From Perilla frutescens (lineage: Eukaryota > Streptophyta > Magnoliopsida > Lamiales > Lamiaceae), in NCBI GenBank assembly GCA_026008535.1, contig BRKX01000006.1, forward strand, positions 1,696,501 to 1,760,500: 64,000 nt of DNA, written 5' to 3'. This document shows positions 1-10,181 of the stretch, in pieces (within the stretch, counting starts at the first letter, position 1; each line of letters begins with the position of its first letter). The notes beneath the pieces were generated by a model, which worked only from the letters and a program-made list of their open reading frames with translations, made no database searches and was not told the DNA's origin. The position numbers and the translations under genes are program-made.

Positions 1-209
1 GTGACACTATCTCATTGGCTGTTGGAAATTGATATATATCTTTTGAAAGATATTTATTTGTTGCCAAAGACTCTTGATGTTTATCATATAATAATATCTT
101 TATTATTTAAATACTTTATCTAATTTTGGATTTCATAAGATTCCAAAACTAAATAAATATATAAAAAAATAATAAAAATATTATATATAATATTTTAAAT
201 TTTCACTTA

Positions 210-362
210 CTACAGCTTCATTTCCTCCGTTTTCGCTCCTACCAGAATGGCTGAAGCGGCCTTCCAGGTGGCAGAATAGTGCTTCGACATCATGCTGCGG
301 ATGCCACCAGCGGCGGTGATCCCCGCCACCTTCACCGCAACTCTAATCACTCTGTCTCCCAT
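210..362 (-). CDS. Short unidentified ORF beside the 5S-like sequence
   Basis: An ATG at 362 opens a 50-codon frame ending in TAG at 210. The translation starts MGDRVIRVAVKVAGI and contains SMMSKHYSATWKA. Its GC content is well above the surrounding AT-rich DNA, which is why it stands out. It begins 9 bases past the 3' end of the 5S-like sequence, on the same strand. I do not recognise the family. It may be a captured gene fragment or part of a larger repeat. No promoter or splice sites were found, so this is a weak call. Confidence 0.2.
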   Translation of the reverse strand: MGDRVIRVAVKVAGITAAGGIRSMMSKHYSATWKAASAILVGAKTEEMKL

Positions 363-370
363 CTTTTAAA

Positions 371-491
371 AGGGGTGCAACACGAGGACTTCCTAGGGGA
401 GTCACCCATTTTAATACTACTCTCGTCCAAGCATGCTTAACTTTAGAGTTTTGATGGGATATGGTGCGTTAGTGCTGGTATGATCGCACAC
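371..491 (-). rRNA. Diverged 5S rRNA-like sequence (likely pseudogene or Cassandra-type LTR)
   Basis: Read on the minus strand, about 121 nt align end to end with plant 5S rRNA. It has GCGATCATACCAGCACTAA near the 5' end, AAGTTAAGC in the middle and GAAGTCCTCGTGTTGCACCC at the 3' end. I count roughly 15 differences from the canonical plant sequence, many of them C-to-T or G-to-A, as expected for decay of methylated DNA. There is one copy only, not a tandem array, so it is unlikely to supply ribosomes. Cassandra TRIM retrotransposons are known to carry 5S sequences in their LTRs, so a solo LTR is possible; I could not fix LTR borders. Confidence 0.8.
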
Positions 492-600
492 ATGATAATA
501 ATGTAAATTTATAAATAATTAGTTTTCAATTAATTTAGTGTGTGTTATGAAGAGAAAATGTTGCGGAGTGTTTAGCAACTCCCTAAAATTAATACTTTAA

Positions 601-804
601 GGCCTTGTTTACTTTGATGGATAATGGTGGATTAATAAGTTATCCTATGTTTACTTTGCATGATATTAAAATGGTGGATAATCCAAGGCCCGTGATAAAT
701 GAGGTTTGTGTGCCTATTTGTGGGATATGTATCCCACCTAAAGAGGTAGGATATGATTTATCCATTCCATCATCCTCTAGTCTATCTTTCAAGTAAACAA
801 GTCC
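601..804. mobile_element. Tourist-like MITE (PIF/Harbinger type)
   Basis: The left end GGCCTTGTTTACTTT (601-615) is matched by the inverted right end CAAGTAAACAAGTCC (790-804). The trinucleotide TAA lies directly outside both ends (598-600 and 805-807), the target duplication expected for PIF/Harbinger elements. The 204-bp length and lack of a transposase frame fit a non-autonomous Tourist-type MITE. The 63-codon open frame inside it is incidental. Confidence 0.75.
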
Positions 805-807
805 TAA

Positions 808-2205
808 AGGTCTTGATGCACTATTTAAAATACTTTAAGGGGCAGATGGGCCGATTCATATATTAAATGCTTAATCGGGACTTAGTGTATACATTTGGTG
901 TGTTTTTGTCCCTTTGCCTTTTATTTATTTTTTAGAACATGATTATGCATGATTAAAATACTAATTACCTAAACATCTTCATCTATTTAATAACAAAATC
1001 GTTGTTAAAAATAATTTTCACTTTAAAAGTCATTACTAATTTTGGAAACTAATTTTTATTTTTAAAGTCAATCCACTAAATAGTATTTTATTATTAATTA
1101 TGAATCATTTTAACAAAAGCTTCACATGTATGTTTTGGAAATAAAAAATAATGTTGCATAATATAGCAATTCATATATTTTCTTCGTAATTCAAGTCTAA
1201 TTTGAATATAAAATTAGGTTTAAATAATCATCCCCCATGTTGGATTTAATCCCAATGACCATAATAAGTGTGAAAAATTCTATAATTCATAATATATAGT
1301 TGTAAAATAATTTTGTTGTTATGACAATTTTATTATTTTTTCATAATTATAATTCCCAACTAAAAAATTATACATATATCTCATTCGTGTATCGCACAAG
1401 AGATACGTACTCTAATTTAGTTTAGTACTCTAATTTAGTTTAATATAAGCCACACTTTTGAATATTTTTGAAGTAACGTTTCACTAAACAAAGGGAAAGA
1501 TCTTTTTGAGCACATGCGCTTATCATTAATCCAGCAATAAATATTACAATTAATTATTGGGAGGTAAGGTTCTTATTAATTAATAAGAATTTGATGTCTC
1601 GTGTATTACAACTTTTAATCTACAAAATATACAATGTGATAAATAAATCAGTTTAATTAATTTTATTACATGCCATAAGAAACAAGGTGCTACAGATTTA
1701 TTATTTATGATTGATGTCGTTTCTAATATACCGGTATAGTATATACATAAAAAAAGGTGGCGTGTGTTAATATTGATAACAAACAAGAAATGTAATATAA
1801 AAATATAATTAAAAAAATATGGCATTTTGTCTCAATATATTACGTACCAATTAAATAATATTGCTTAAAGATTATACCAAAACGGTAATTAAATTAAAAG
1901 GTAAAAATGTGTGGTTGGGGCAGATACCTTCAACTGGAAAAGTCAATGTTTTAATCTTACATGTTTATAATTATACATATATTTTATATTGTTTCTAGAT
2001 AATGTGTGCTTTTACCAACAGTCAACATCTGTTGTCTATATATTTAATAATTAATTGTTTTAGGAGAAATAAAAGCAAGTTTTTGCCACTAATCACTCAA
2101 ATTATTTTCTTCGACAAATTAAAGTAACCGTTGTGGCCTTGTTAGATAAGACAGAATGACAATCAACTTGTTATATAATTTGCAACTTCATTTTGTTTTT
2201 TATTC
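808..2205. other. AT-rich intergenic DNA without a recognised gene
   Basis: Very AT-rich sequence with short open frames only and no splice-consistent exons or known protein motifs. The minus-strand frame near 1580-1825 is low-complexity and not protein-like. No tRNA or clear transposon ends were recognised. Confidence 0.5.
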
Positions 2206-2209
2206 GATT

Positions 2210-2480
2210 TTCATCAAAAAAATATTTCAATTTTAATTTGTTATGACTTAATTTAATTTTATAATTATTATTTAAGGTTCATTCCATTCAATTATAATTT
2301 ATTTCTTATTTTTAGTTAATATAATTGATTAATATGATTGATTCTTCCAAAAGTAGGGTATATAATTTTTATTTTTAATTTTTAACAATAAATATTGATT
2401 ATGATTTGTAATACTATAATAAAATTTATTTTTGTAATTAATATTTTTAAAATATTAAATTTCATAGTGGGACATGAAAA
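2210..2480 (+). repeat. Dispersed AT-rich repeat, copy 1 of 3
   Basis: This segment resembles 25390-25690 over most of its length and 27440-27680 more loosely. Shared blocks include a TTATAATTATTATTTA run, a TAGTTAATATA(A/G)TTGATTA block and an ending close to TTTTTAAAATATTAAATTT followed by ATAGTGGGACA. All three are in the same orientation. I could not define ends or a target duplication, so the class is unknown. Confidence 0.5.
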
Positions 2481-2653
2481 ATAGACCAGAAGATTTTATC
2501 CCCAAAATAATATTATTTTACAAGTAAATAACATAAATAAATCGATTGATCCGATCGGAATAATTAAAGCATGTTTTCCAAAGGGATATAATTTGATTTT
2601 TCGTCATTCACTTAAATTAAATCCGGGATTTCTCATTTATAAATTAAAAAAAT

Positions 2654-2979
2654 GGTAAATTATACTTTGATACTTATATTTTGGGTTCTTTTAAAAAAAT
2701 AATCTATTTTTTCCAAAAAAAAATAATCAAATTTAACATTTCATCAAAACTTATGGATTATATTTTAATATTTATATTTCCTCAGATGTGTAACAAAAAT
2801 ATTCCAATCAAGAAATGTATAAAATACAATCAATTACGTATAAATTTTGGATCATAAAATTGATCAAATGTTAGATTTGTCAAAAAAATTTTAAAAGTGG
2901 GCACTCTTTTGCTAATTTTGAAAAAATGAGCCGTTTTTTGAAAATAATCAAAAATATTGGTATCAAAGTGTAATTTACC
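2654..2979. mobile_element. Inverted-repeat element of the TACACTTTGATAC family
   Basis: The left end reads GGTAAATTATACTTTGATAC and the right end is nearly its inverse, ending AAGTGTAATTTACC. Internal parts also echo each other in inverse order, for example the ATCAAATGTTAGATTTG block at 2857. The same ends occur in the element inside the pseudokinase intron (27178-27948), and one end recurs near 60408-60431. It is non-coding; the superfamily is uncertain. Confidence 0.55.
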
Positions 2980-3244
2980 TAATGAAAATGATAAAAACTA
3001 AAAAAACTTGTGTGCATGAGACTATTTTACTAGTCAAATTTCGTAGAACGGGTCAAAATTCAGATTAAAACTCATACTCAATGGTATGTTAATAACTTTA
3101 TTTGTGTTGAATTATGTTTTTGATCTGAATCTTAACTCATCTTATTAATTTTAAATTGTAAGACGATTGATCTCACACAAGACTCGTTATTTTCCAATAA
3201 GTCAGCATACAAAACGAATGTTCATTAGGTGAGTATATACATTA

Positions 3245-3508
3245 CTCCCGTAGTTTCATAATAATTCATGTTTTAATCTTTCAATTCTGTTTTGAGTTAT
3301 TTGATTTTAGACATTTTCACACTCTTTATCTCAATTTTAGCCCTATAAAAACACTATAAAATTTCTTACACATAAATTACTTTTGATAGATGAAATTTAT
3401 TCATAAAATTTGATAAAGGTAGAGAGAGAAGATAATAATATTTCTCTTTTTTATTTATTAATTTTTATTGTAAAATTTAAAACATCAATTATTATGAAAT
3501 CGAAATAG
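3245..3508. mobile_element. Stowaway-like MITE, copy A
   Basis: The left end is TA-CTCCCGTAGTTTCATAATA and the right end is TTATTATGAAATCGAAATAG-TA, inverted and flanked by TA. The body aligns with 58935-59189, sharing TTTTAGACATTTTCACTCTTT-like and ACACTATAAAAT blocks. Size, TA target and TIR fit Tc1/mariner-derived Stowaway MITEs. The right terminus is more decayed than in the second copy. Confidence 0.65.
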
Positions 3509-3719
3509 TATATTTTATGCATTTGACAAATTTACTCACTATAGAGGACTTTTTGATTGGAATAATAAAATTGAATAACCTAAAATAATATGTTCTAGGA
3601 CCGTCCAAGAAAAGTGTAATTGTAGATCAAATTTCAAAGCTATAGGTGATAAATGACAAATTAAAAGTTAACTTTGTTGAAATAAATACGATTAATTAAG
3701 CAGTGATTGGTGACATCGC

Positions 3720-3746
3720 AATATATATATATATATATATATATAT
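3720..3746. repeat. (AT)n microsatellite
   Basis: An uninterrupted AT dinucleotide run of about 27 bases between two repeat-rich stretches. Confidence 0.9.
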
Positions 3747-4227
3747 CTTTTTTGAATTTATACAGAATATGACCCGAGGAAAAAAGGGTATTGTATAATT
3801 AATTGGGACCAAAAGGCAAATACATAATAACCCCACACCCCACTTTATTATTATTTATAAATAATTTCGATTTCTTAATTTTGTGAGTTAGTGGGATATT
3901 TGGCAATAAAAAAAGTAGGAATTTTCTGACAATATCCCAACTTTTTAGAGACCTAGAAACCATGCGTGCACTTTAGCACGAGGGATAGCGATAAATAGGG
4001 ACAAGTGTAATAAAATAAATAAATTAGGAACAATAACTTAGTTATTTGGGCATCATGATTCTTGAAAATAAATAGCTCCATCATCACATTCACCATAACA
4101 TTTTTCCTATAGTAATCATTATATTTTGTTACGTTTTTTTTTATACTTATTATTATTGTACATAGGGAATAGGAGCACGATTAACCACCGCCACTCCTAC
4201 GTTAATTGGGATTTACATAAATAATAT

Positions 4228-4530
4228 GGTTAATTGTATATTAATACCCGATGTTTGTTCATTTTTATATTTTTATTCTGAAGTTTAAGAAGTAACACAT
4301 CGATATCTAATATTTGTATAATTAATATTTTTAATACTAATTTTTTTCCCCATGAAATCAAATAATGACGTAAACTATCGAAAATCAATTTTCCACGTCA
4401 TTTTAATAAGTTGGGCGGAAATTCAATTAAGATTTTTGACAGTGTACGTCAAACAATATTTGACCCACCGAAAATTTGATTTAGTGCTAGAATTATTTAT
4501 TATACAAACGTTGGGTACTGATTTATATAT
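4228..4530. mobile_element. Inverted-repeat element with TACCCAACGTTTGT-type ends, copy A
   Basis: The left arm contains ATTAATACCCGATGTTTGTTC and the right arm ACAAACGTTGGGTACTGAT in inverse orientation. A second, better-preserved member is at 39706-40085, with CATCAGTACCCAACATTTGTC on its left. It is non-coding; the 60-codon open frame near 4352 sits inside it and is not a gene. Confidence 0.55.
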
Positions 4531-4538
4531 ATAATATA

Positions 4539-4788
4539 CTTCATCCGTCTCATTTTGATAGGTTGATTGGAGTTTTTCACGAGGATTAAGAAAATGATTG
4601 AGAAATATAATTAATCAAGAAACTTCCTAATATACCCCCAATTTAATTCTTTAATATTAAATTAACACCTAATGTAAACATATTAAATATGAGTATATAT
4701 TAGTAAATTAGCTAAATATATAGAAACGTGTCTGTATATCGGAACATACCAAAAAGAAAAATAAGCCCGTCAAAGTGGACGGAGGGAG
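4539..4788. mobile_element. Stowaway-like MITE, family B
   Basis: TA-CTTCATCCGTCTCATTTTG on the left and GTGGACGGAGGGAG-TA on the right give inverted ends with a TA duplication. The total is 250 bp and non-coding. The element serves as the undisturbed reference for the interrupted copy at 48180-49448, which has the same left and right halves in opposite orientation. Confidence 0.7.
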
Positions 4789-4790
4789 TA

Positions 4791-6240
4791 GCACTTTTGT
4801 GTGGTTTTCCTAGTACTTATTTTTCAAATTTCAGTATGATTTTATATTTTTATGTGTGATTTACAGATTACACCCTACGACACGTGAGCAAACTTTATCA
4901 CGTTTATAATCTCGAATAGCTACTGCAGTTTATTTTCCTCAATAAAAAAAAATAAAGATTAGCAAGTCAAGAGAAGACCCATTAATGAATGATGGAGAAA
5001 TATATTGCATGTTTAAATAATACAATTCATGTATATATGGAGTTTATTTCAACAAGAATTTTCTTGTTTCAACAATCTCATTCAGTCAAATTTAGGGATA
5101 ACAATGAAATAGGTCCAAATTTGCTAGCCAAAGAAGTATCTTTGAGTTTATATTGTTTCGTTTTGGCTTCAAAACAAAAGTAATAATGAGTATTAAAAAA
5201 AAGTAATAATGAGATAGGTCTAACCAAACATTATAAAAAAGTTCCCCCCACTATAAATAAATAAATAATATAAACCCCAAATAGTTAACATGCCACTTTT
5301 ATAGAGAAATTGAAAAACATAAAATAATCGTTGGTTGTCAGTAAGATTTCATGAAATATTTATAAGGCTTTAAATGTCACATAAATTGAGAAGTTTACCG
5401 AAAATAATCCCAAACAAAATGGGAATTTTATTAAAAAAAATGATTTGGTTTTGGACTCATTGATGTATATATGTGTGTACTACTAAAACGTTTCAAGAAT
5501 TGTATGTAAATGGTAAATTAGATTAAAAAAATCATGATTATTTTTCAGCAATTAATCTTATTTAATTATGTGAGAAGGTTCTACTTCTATCAAGACAATG
5601 AGAAGCAAATTCAAACTTTCACGTGCCGATGTATTGGGTGGGCCTCAGCTCACTGTTTTTTTTTTCAACCAAAAATTTGTGTAAAAATGGAAAATATTTC
5701 GGATTCGAAATTCATCACTTAAGAGGTATGATTTTCTCAATTCGAAATAAAAACGCATGTAGATAAATCTACTGGACATAATATCAATTTATTCTTGCCA
5801 AAAATAGATTGATACGAACTGCAAAAGTTTTAAATTCGTATCATTATTATCAAAATTACGTACTACACTAAAACTTCAAGAATTCTCGATAATATATACC
5901 CCTTATAGTTATATTTCATATGGACTAAGCTATTCTTACATCATACTATCATAGTCCATTTTCGCATTTTCCCATTTCATTATATTATGAAAATGATTTA
6001 TGATTGTACATACGATATTCATGTGGGGACTAAATTGGTGAATTGCATCTAATCTACTCTTTTTTTTTCACTTTCATTCATTCTTTTTTTCGGAGTTTTG
6101 AACGAAATGAAAACTCTTGAGCACCGTGTTACATTTTACTGTTGTATCACTAAATTTGAATACGTCCAATTAATATCATTTTAAAGTAATTCATGATTCT
6201 ATTATTGAGGGACTTTAATTTGAAGCACACCTTACATGGA
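4791..6240. other. AT-rich intergenic DNA upstream of the C2-domain gene
   Basis: No exon-like stretches, RNA genes or complete transposon ends were recognised. The open frames near 4989 and 5534 show no recognisable protein motif and are not associated with splice sites. Confidence 0.45.
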
Positions 6241-6244
6241 ACTG

Positions 6245-6810
6245 TCAATTAGGTTGAACTTCCGTCTTTCACAGCTCGAATTTCACGTAGATATTGAAAG
6301 TATTATCTAAGTTAATCAACGACGGTTAATTTCACCATTAATTATTATTGTTACTTAAAAGGTAATTTTTTTTATTTGATTCGACGACGATACCGTGCTA
6401 AAAATCTTATAATTTAATGCCCCAATTATTAGTTTTGACGTGGGATTACACTGAGACGACCAAAATCAACTATAAATATGATTATTTACAGATGTTCCTT
6501 TTTTTCCTTAACTTGGTTTGTCGAAGTGTCAATTAGGCGACACATAAAACAGTTAGAATTGCTCGCCGAACCCTTATTGTTATATTGAAATTCCGTTTTT
6601 TGTAACTCAAATTTCACGTGGACATTGAAATATTATCGGGCTTAATCGATGTTCTTAATTTCATCATTAATCATTATTGTTGACTTAAAGGCGCAATTTT
6701 TATTTTTTTCCGATTCCGACCAGGATACCGTTCAAGAAATCTTGAAATTTAATGCCCTATTAATAGTTTTGATGTGGGATTAGAGTGAGTCGACCAAAAT
6801 CAATGACATA
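6245..6810 (+). repeat. Two direct copies of a roughly 230-bp unit
   Basis: Positions 6245-6475 and 6575-6810 are diverged direct repeats. Shared blocks in order are AATTTCACGT(A/G)GA(T/C)ATTGAAA, ATTATTATTGTT or its variant, a GATACCGT block, AATTTAATGCCC and GTGGGATTA followed by GACCAAAATCAA. The pair lies 300-900 bp upstream of the C2 gene's presumed start of transcription, so it forms part of its distal promoter. Confidence 0.65.
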
Positions 6811-7104
6811 GTGTGAAAGCTATCCGTAAATGTAGGAATTATGAATATGAATAATGAGTTGAAATGCCGACAGGAAAAAAAAGGTACAATTTTTTCAACA
6901 AGATCGAACTGCACGTGCTTCCCACGCTCCGATGTCCGTCGCCCAACTGTGAATTCCACTCAAGTCCCTTCTCATTGGCTCGCCTCTCGTTATCGCGTGA
7001 CTATTAAATCCGTGAAAAAATTCACTGATAATTCCGAAAAAAACCCACAAAAGATTAAAGAAAAAGAAGAAAAAATGAAATAAAATTGTGTGTGCATTTT
7101 ATTT

Positions 7105-7118
7105 TTATATATATATTT
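7105..7118 (+). promoter_or_regulatory. Candidate TATA box of the C2-domain gene
   Basis: A TATATATATAT run follows TTATTTT, about 1.25 kb before the ATG. Transcript-like, less AT-rich sequence begins shortly downstream, near 7130. The placement suits a TATA box for a transcript with a leader intron. Confidence 0.4.
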
Positions 7119-7139
7119 CCACACGATTCACTAAGAATG

Positions 7140-8371
7140 GGGTTTCCGACAGGCTTCAATCCCGTAATCTTCTCTTACTAGATTTTTATTCTTTCTTTGT
7201 ACTGTACTAATCCTCGAGCACTCTGCTTTCTTTCTTCGTTTAGCCAAAAGGGCCATCTTTATTTCTTTGGATTTTAGCCTCAGATTCTGCGGGAAAATCG
7301 ATTGACTTTGGAGGTAAAAGGCAAGAGCAGAGATGATTATTAACTGGCTATTCATTGTTTGCCCTTTTTTTTTTCCAGCTTTTGATTTCTTTACTGCTTT
7401 TTCTTGATTTTTTTGGGGGTTCGATTGTTGAAGTTGATATTTTGATATCTTTTTAGGCTTGTGTGGGAGCTATACGTGTTACTGTTTTTGTGATGTGAGT
7501 TAAAGGTGGTAGCTTTATTGGGTTTCGGTGAATTTTGATTTTGATGGTGTTGGTGGAGTTCGTCTATTTTTAGGATTTAGGTGTTTGCCTTTTGAGTCGA
7601 GCATAATCTTGGAGATCTTGGTGGATACACATCTGTTGATCTTTGTTGCTGTTTTTGGTTGTGATTGATGAGTTTTACCTGTGTTGCTAGTTGATTTGGT
7701 AGGATTTTAGTGAGATTTTTTCATCTCTTCACTGGTGAGTTTAAAATTGCTAGTTTTATTTCTTCTTAGTTCTTACGTACTTGCCCTTTATGGATTGTGT
7801 ATTGGTAACTGTTTCTTGTAGTTGAGGTAACTAAACACCGCTAGAATCAACTGTGTTGTTCTGCTTGAATTTTCATTCTCTGTTGGAATCAGCTAATTTT
7901 CACCATATATGCTCTGGTGCTTATGATTAATAGGTGTTAGTTGCTTAGAATATAATCAGAGAGGCTTGCTGAGTTCTTTCCCGTTGCCGCGTATCGAATA
8001 ACTTTTTGTTTTTTGAACTCTGCCTCTGTCTTCTTAGATCCGTTTGTATTAGCTGCATTTGTGGTTGGTTCTGAAATTTGGGTGTTTTTTTTATTGCATT
8101 CTTGGCAGGTTAGAGCTTTAAAGTTCCAGTCTTGGTGTATGCCTTTGTTTTGTTCTATTTTATTGTTTCTTTATTTGAAGATGTGTTATAATTTGTTGGT
8201 AGAATGCTTATGAAGAGTGGGAATAGTGTAATCTAAGGGTTTTTGCAGTATCTGCATCAATGTGTAGGCGATGTGTTACGGATAGATACTAATGTCGAAC
8301 ATCTCGAGTTTTCCTGATATCATAATTCACCTTTTTTGTACAGGTTTGTATTCTTTTTTTTGATCATACTC
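7140..8371 (+). other. 5' leader and leader intron of the C2-domain gene
   Basis: T-rich, intron-like DNA runs up to a clear acceptor, TTTTTTGTACAG, ending at 8343, just 28 bases before the start codon. A plausible donor is GGAG|GTAAAA near 7311. This indicates a leader intron of about 1 kb, which often boosts expression in plants. The donor is less certain than the acceptor. Confidence 0.5.
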
Positions 8372-9679
8372 ATGGACTCCCCTCAATCCGTCGTTTCGCC
8401 ACTTAAGAGCTCGTTCCCAGAGTCCGAAAAGCAGCATTCGAATCTTTGTGCGGATAAGCCAAGCCTGTTATCGAGGGAAATCGATTTCCAGAGGAAGGAA
8501 ACTGCAGTAGGTAACTTGGAGGAGTTCCTAGGTGCTCTGGAGGTGTACATACACCAAGCTAGGGACATCCACAACATTTGCATCTATCAAAAACAAGATG
8601 TTTATGCTAAACTTTGTGTGACTAGTGATCCCGAGAAGACGGTCTCCACCAAAATCATTAACGGTGGCGGAGCGAATCCAGTTTTCAATGAGAATCTGAG
8701 TCTTAACGTTCGTAAAGTTGATTCCTCACTTAAATGTGAGATATGGATGCTGAGCAGGGTTAGGAATTATCTCGAAGATCAGCTTCTTGGGTTTACTTTG
8801 GTGCCTATATCTGAAGTCCTCCTCCAAAATGGTAAGTTGGAAAAGGAGTTTTCTCTTTCCTCGACTGATCTCTTCCACTCACCCGCAGGATTTGTTCAGT
8901 TATCAGTCTCGTATATCGGAGCCCAGCCGGAGGTCATTCCAATTCCCGCACCACCCACGTCTGTGGAGACTGATTCGATCACGAAGGATACTGAATCAAT
9001 CAAGTCTGTTCCTGATGATATGGATAAGATTGAGTTCCCCGACCCAAAGGTTGCAAACGAGAACGATCAGATGGTTGAAGAATATTTCGGGATGCCATGT
9101 TCCAATGTGGACTCACCAAGTTCAGACAGCCTGGTTAGTTCTGATACTGAAAATCAGGTAAGCTCAGAGGTTGATGTTCAGAATGGCGAGAGTTTCTCGA
9201 TGGGAGCTGGGATTTCAAGACCATCACTAAAGATTGATTCTCCTCCGAGCAGTGCATCAACAAACGGGATTTCATCCGCTTCAGCTCCCTTGAGTTTTCA
9301 GTCTTCTGAGACCCCAAAAGATTCGAAATCTCCGAGTGAGGAGCTTGTTTCGCCTCCTAAAGACAAATCCAAGGAAAAAAGTGCAAATGGCTTAGAGGCT
9401 GACAGTAATGCATCAGGTGGGGTGTCGGGTGATACATTTGCGAAGCCCGTTGTCGCGGTCAACATCGAGCCAGAGTCGAAGGTGGTTCAGCAGGACATAG
9501 TGGATATGTACATGAAAAGCATGCAGCAATTTACTGAATCCTTAGCCAAAATGAAGCTTCCGATGGACTTTGAGCATGGGCCGACCAGCTCGGAGAATTC
9601 GACGAGTTCTGAGCAAAAGACTCCAGGATCGAAGAACTCAGGCTCCCGAGTATTTTACGGAAGTAGAGCTTTCTTCTGA
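8372..9679 (+). CDS. C2-domain (CaLB-type) protein
   Basis: Single coding exon, 435 aa. I start at the ATG at 8372, because the open frame further upstream begins at a non-ATG codon inside the intron acceptor. Residues about 53-183 form a C2 domain: LGALEVYIHQARDI, then VYAKLCVTS, NPVFNENLSLNV and DQLLGFTLVPISEVL. The usual cluster of calcium-binding aspartates in loop 3 is not evident (RVRNYLEDQ), so lipid or protein binding may not need calcium. Residues 200-370 are Ser/Pro-rich and probably disordered. A conserved-looking helix, DIVDMYMKSMQQFTESLAKM, lies near the C-terminus. It matches the plant calcium-dependent lipid-binding family member I recall as At5g55530. The exact role is unknown. 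It is convergent with TORNADO1. Confidence 0.9.
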   Translation: MDSPQSVVSPLKSSFPESEKQHSNLCADKPSLLSREIDFQRKETAVGNLEEFLGALEVYIHQARDIHNICIYQKQDVYAKLCVTSDPEKTVSTKIINGGGANPVFNENLSLNVRKVDSSLKCEIWMLSRVRNYLEDQLLGFTLVPISEVLLQNGKLEKEFSLSSTDLFHSPAGFVQLSVSYIGAQPEVIPIPAPPTSVETDSITKDTESIKSVPDDMDKIEFPDPKVANENDQMVEEYFGMPCSNVDSPSSDSLVSSDTENQVSSEVDVQNGESFSMGAGISRPSLKIDSPPSSASTNGISSASAPLSFQSSETPKDSKSPSEELVSPPKDKSKEKSANGLEADSNASGGVSGDTFAKPVVAVNIEPESKVVQQDIVDMYMKSMQQFTESLAKMKLPMDFEHGPTSSENSTSSEQKTPGSKNSGSRVFYGSRAFF

Positions 9680-10181
9680 GCAGTTATTGAGGTGCCCAGA
9701 ATACACAGGTGACTTTAGTGATTAGAATGGAGACTGATGCTAGTAGTAGCATTTATGTATTATGTAACCTGGTGTTGGTACTTTTATCTGGGTATGTATT
9801 AGATGATAAAAAAAAGATATTGACATGTATGTGCTATGAGCCTTGTGCCATCTGAGTTACTTGTAATGTACATTTGAGACTTTTGCTATTAATCCTACTA
9901 CCATTTCACTATTAGTCTTGTCATTGGTTTTGCAACTATCATCTTCATCATCTTGCATAATTGATGAAGTGTGTGAATTATTTGTCACATTTTGTGTCAT
10001 TTCATTTGGTTCAACTTGTATAGTTGCTCAATTATGGATGATAAGCTAGTTTGAACTATAAAGATATTTCCCCACATTTGATTACAAACAATCCCCTAAG
10101 ACTTGAAAGATGAACATTCCTTCATCTTTGCCTTGACTAACTCTATGGAATCAGTCTTCCTTAGCTAGAACACTTACATCG
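9680..10181. other. Shared 3' region between two convergent genes
   Basis: About 500 bp separate the stop of the C2 gene from the stop of TORNADO1 on the opposite strand. The stretch probably holds both 3' UTRs; no other exon or element is visible. Confidence 0.6.

Noticed and set aside
605..796. 63-codon open frame
   Set aside because: It lies wholly inside the Tourist-like MITE between its inverted ends and has no recognisable protein motif.
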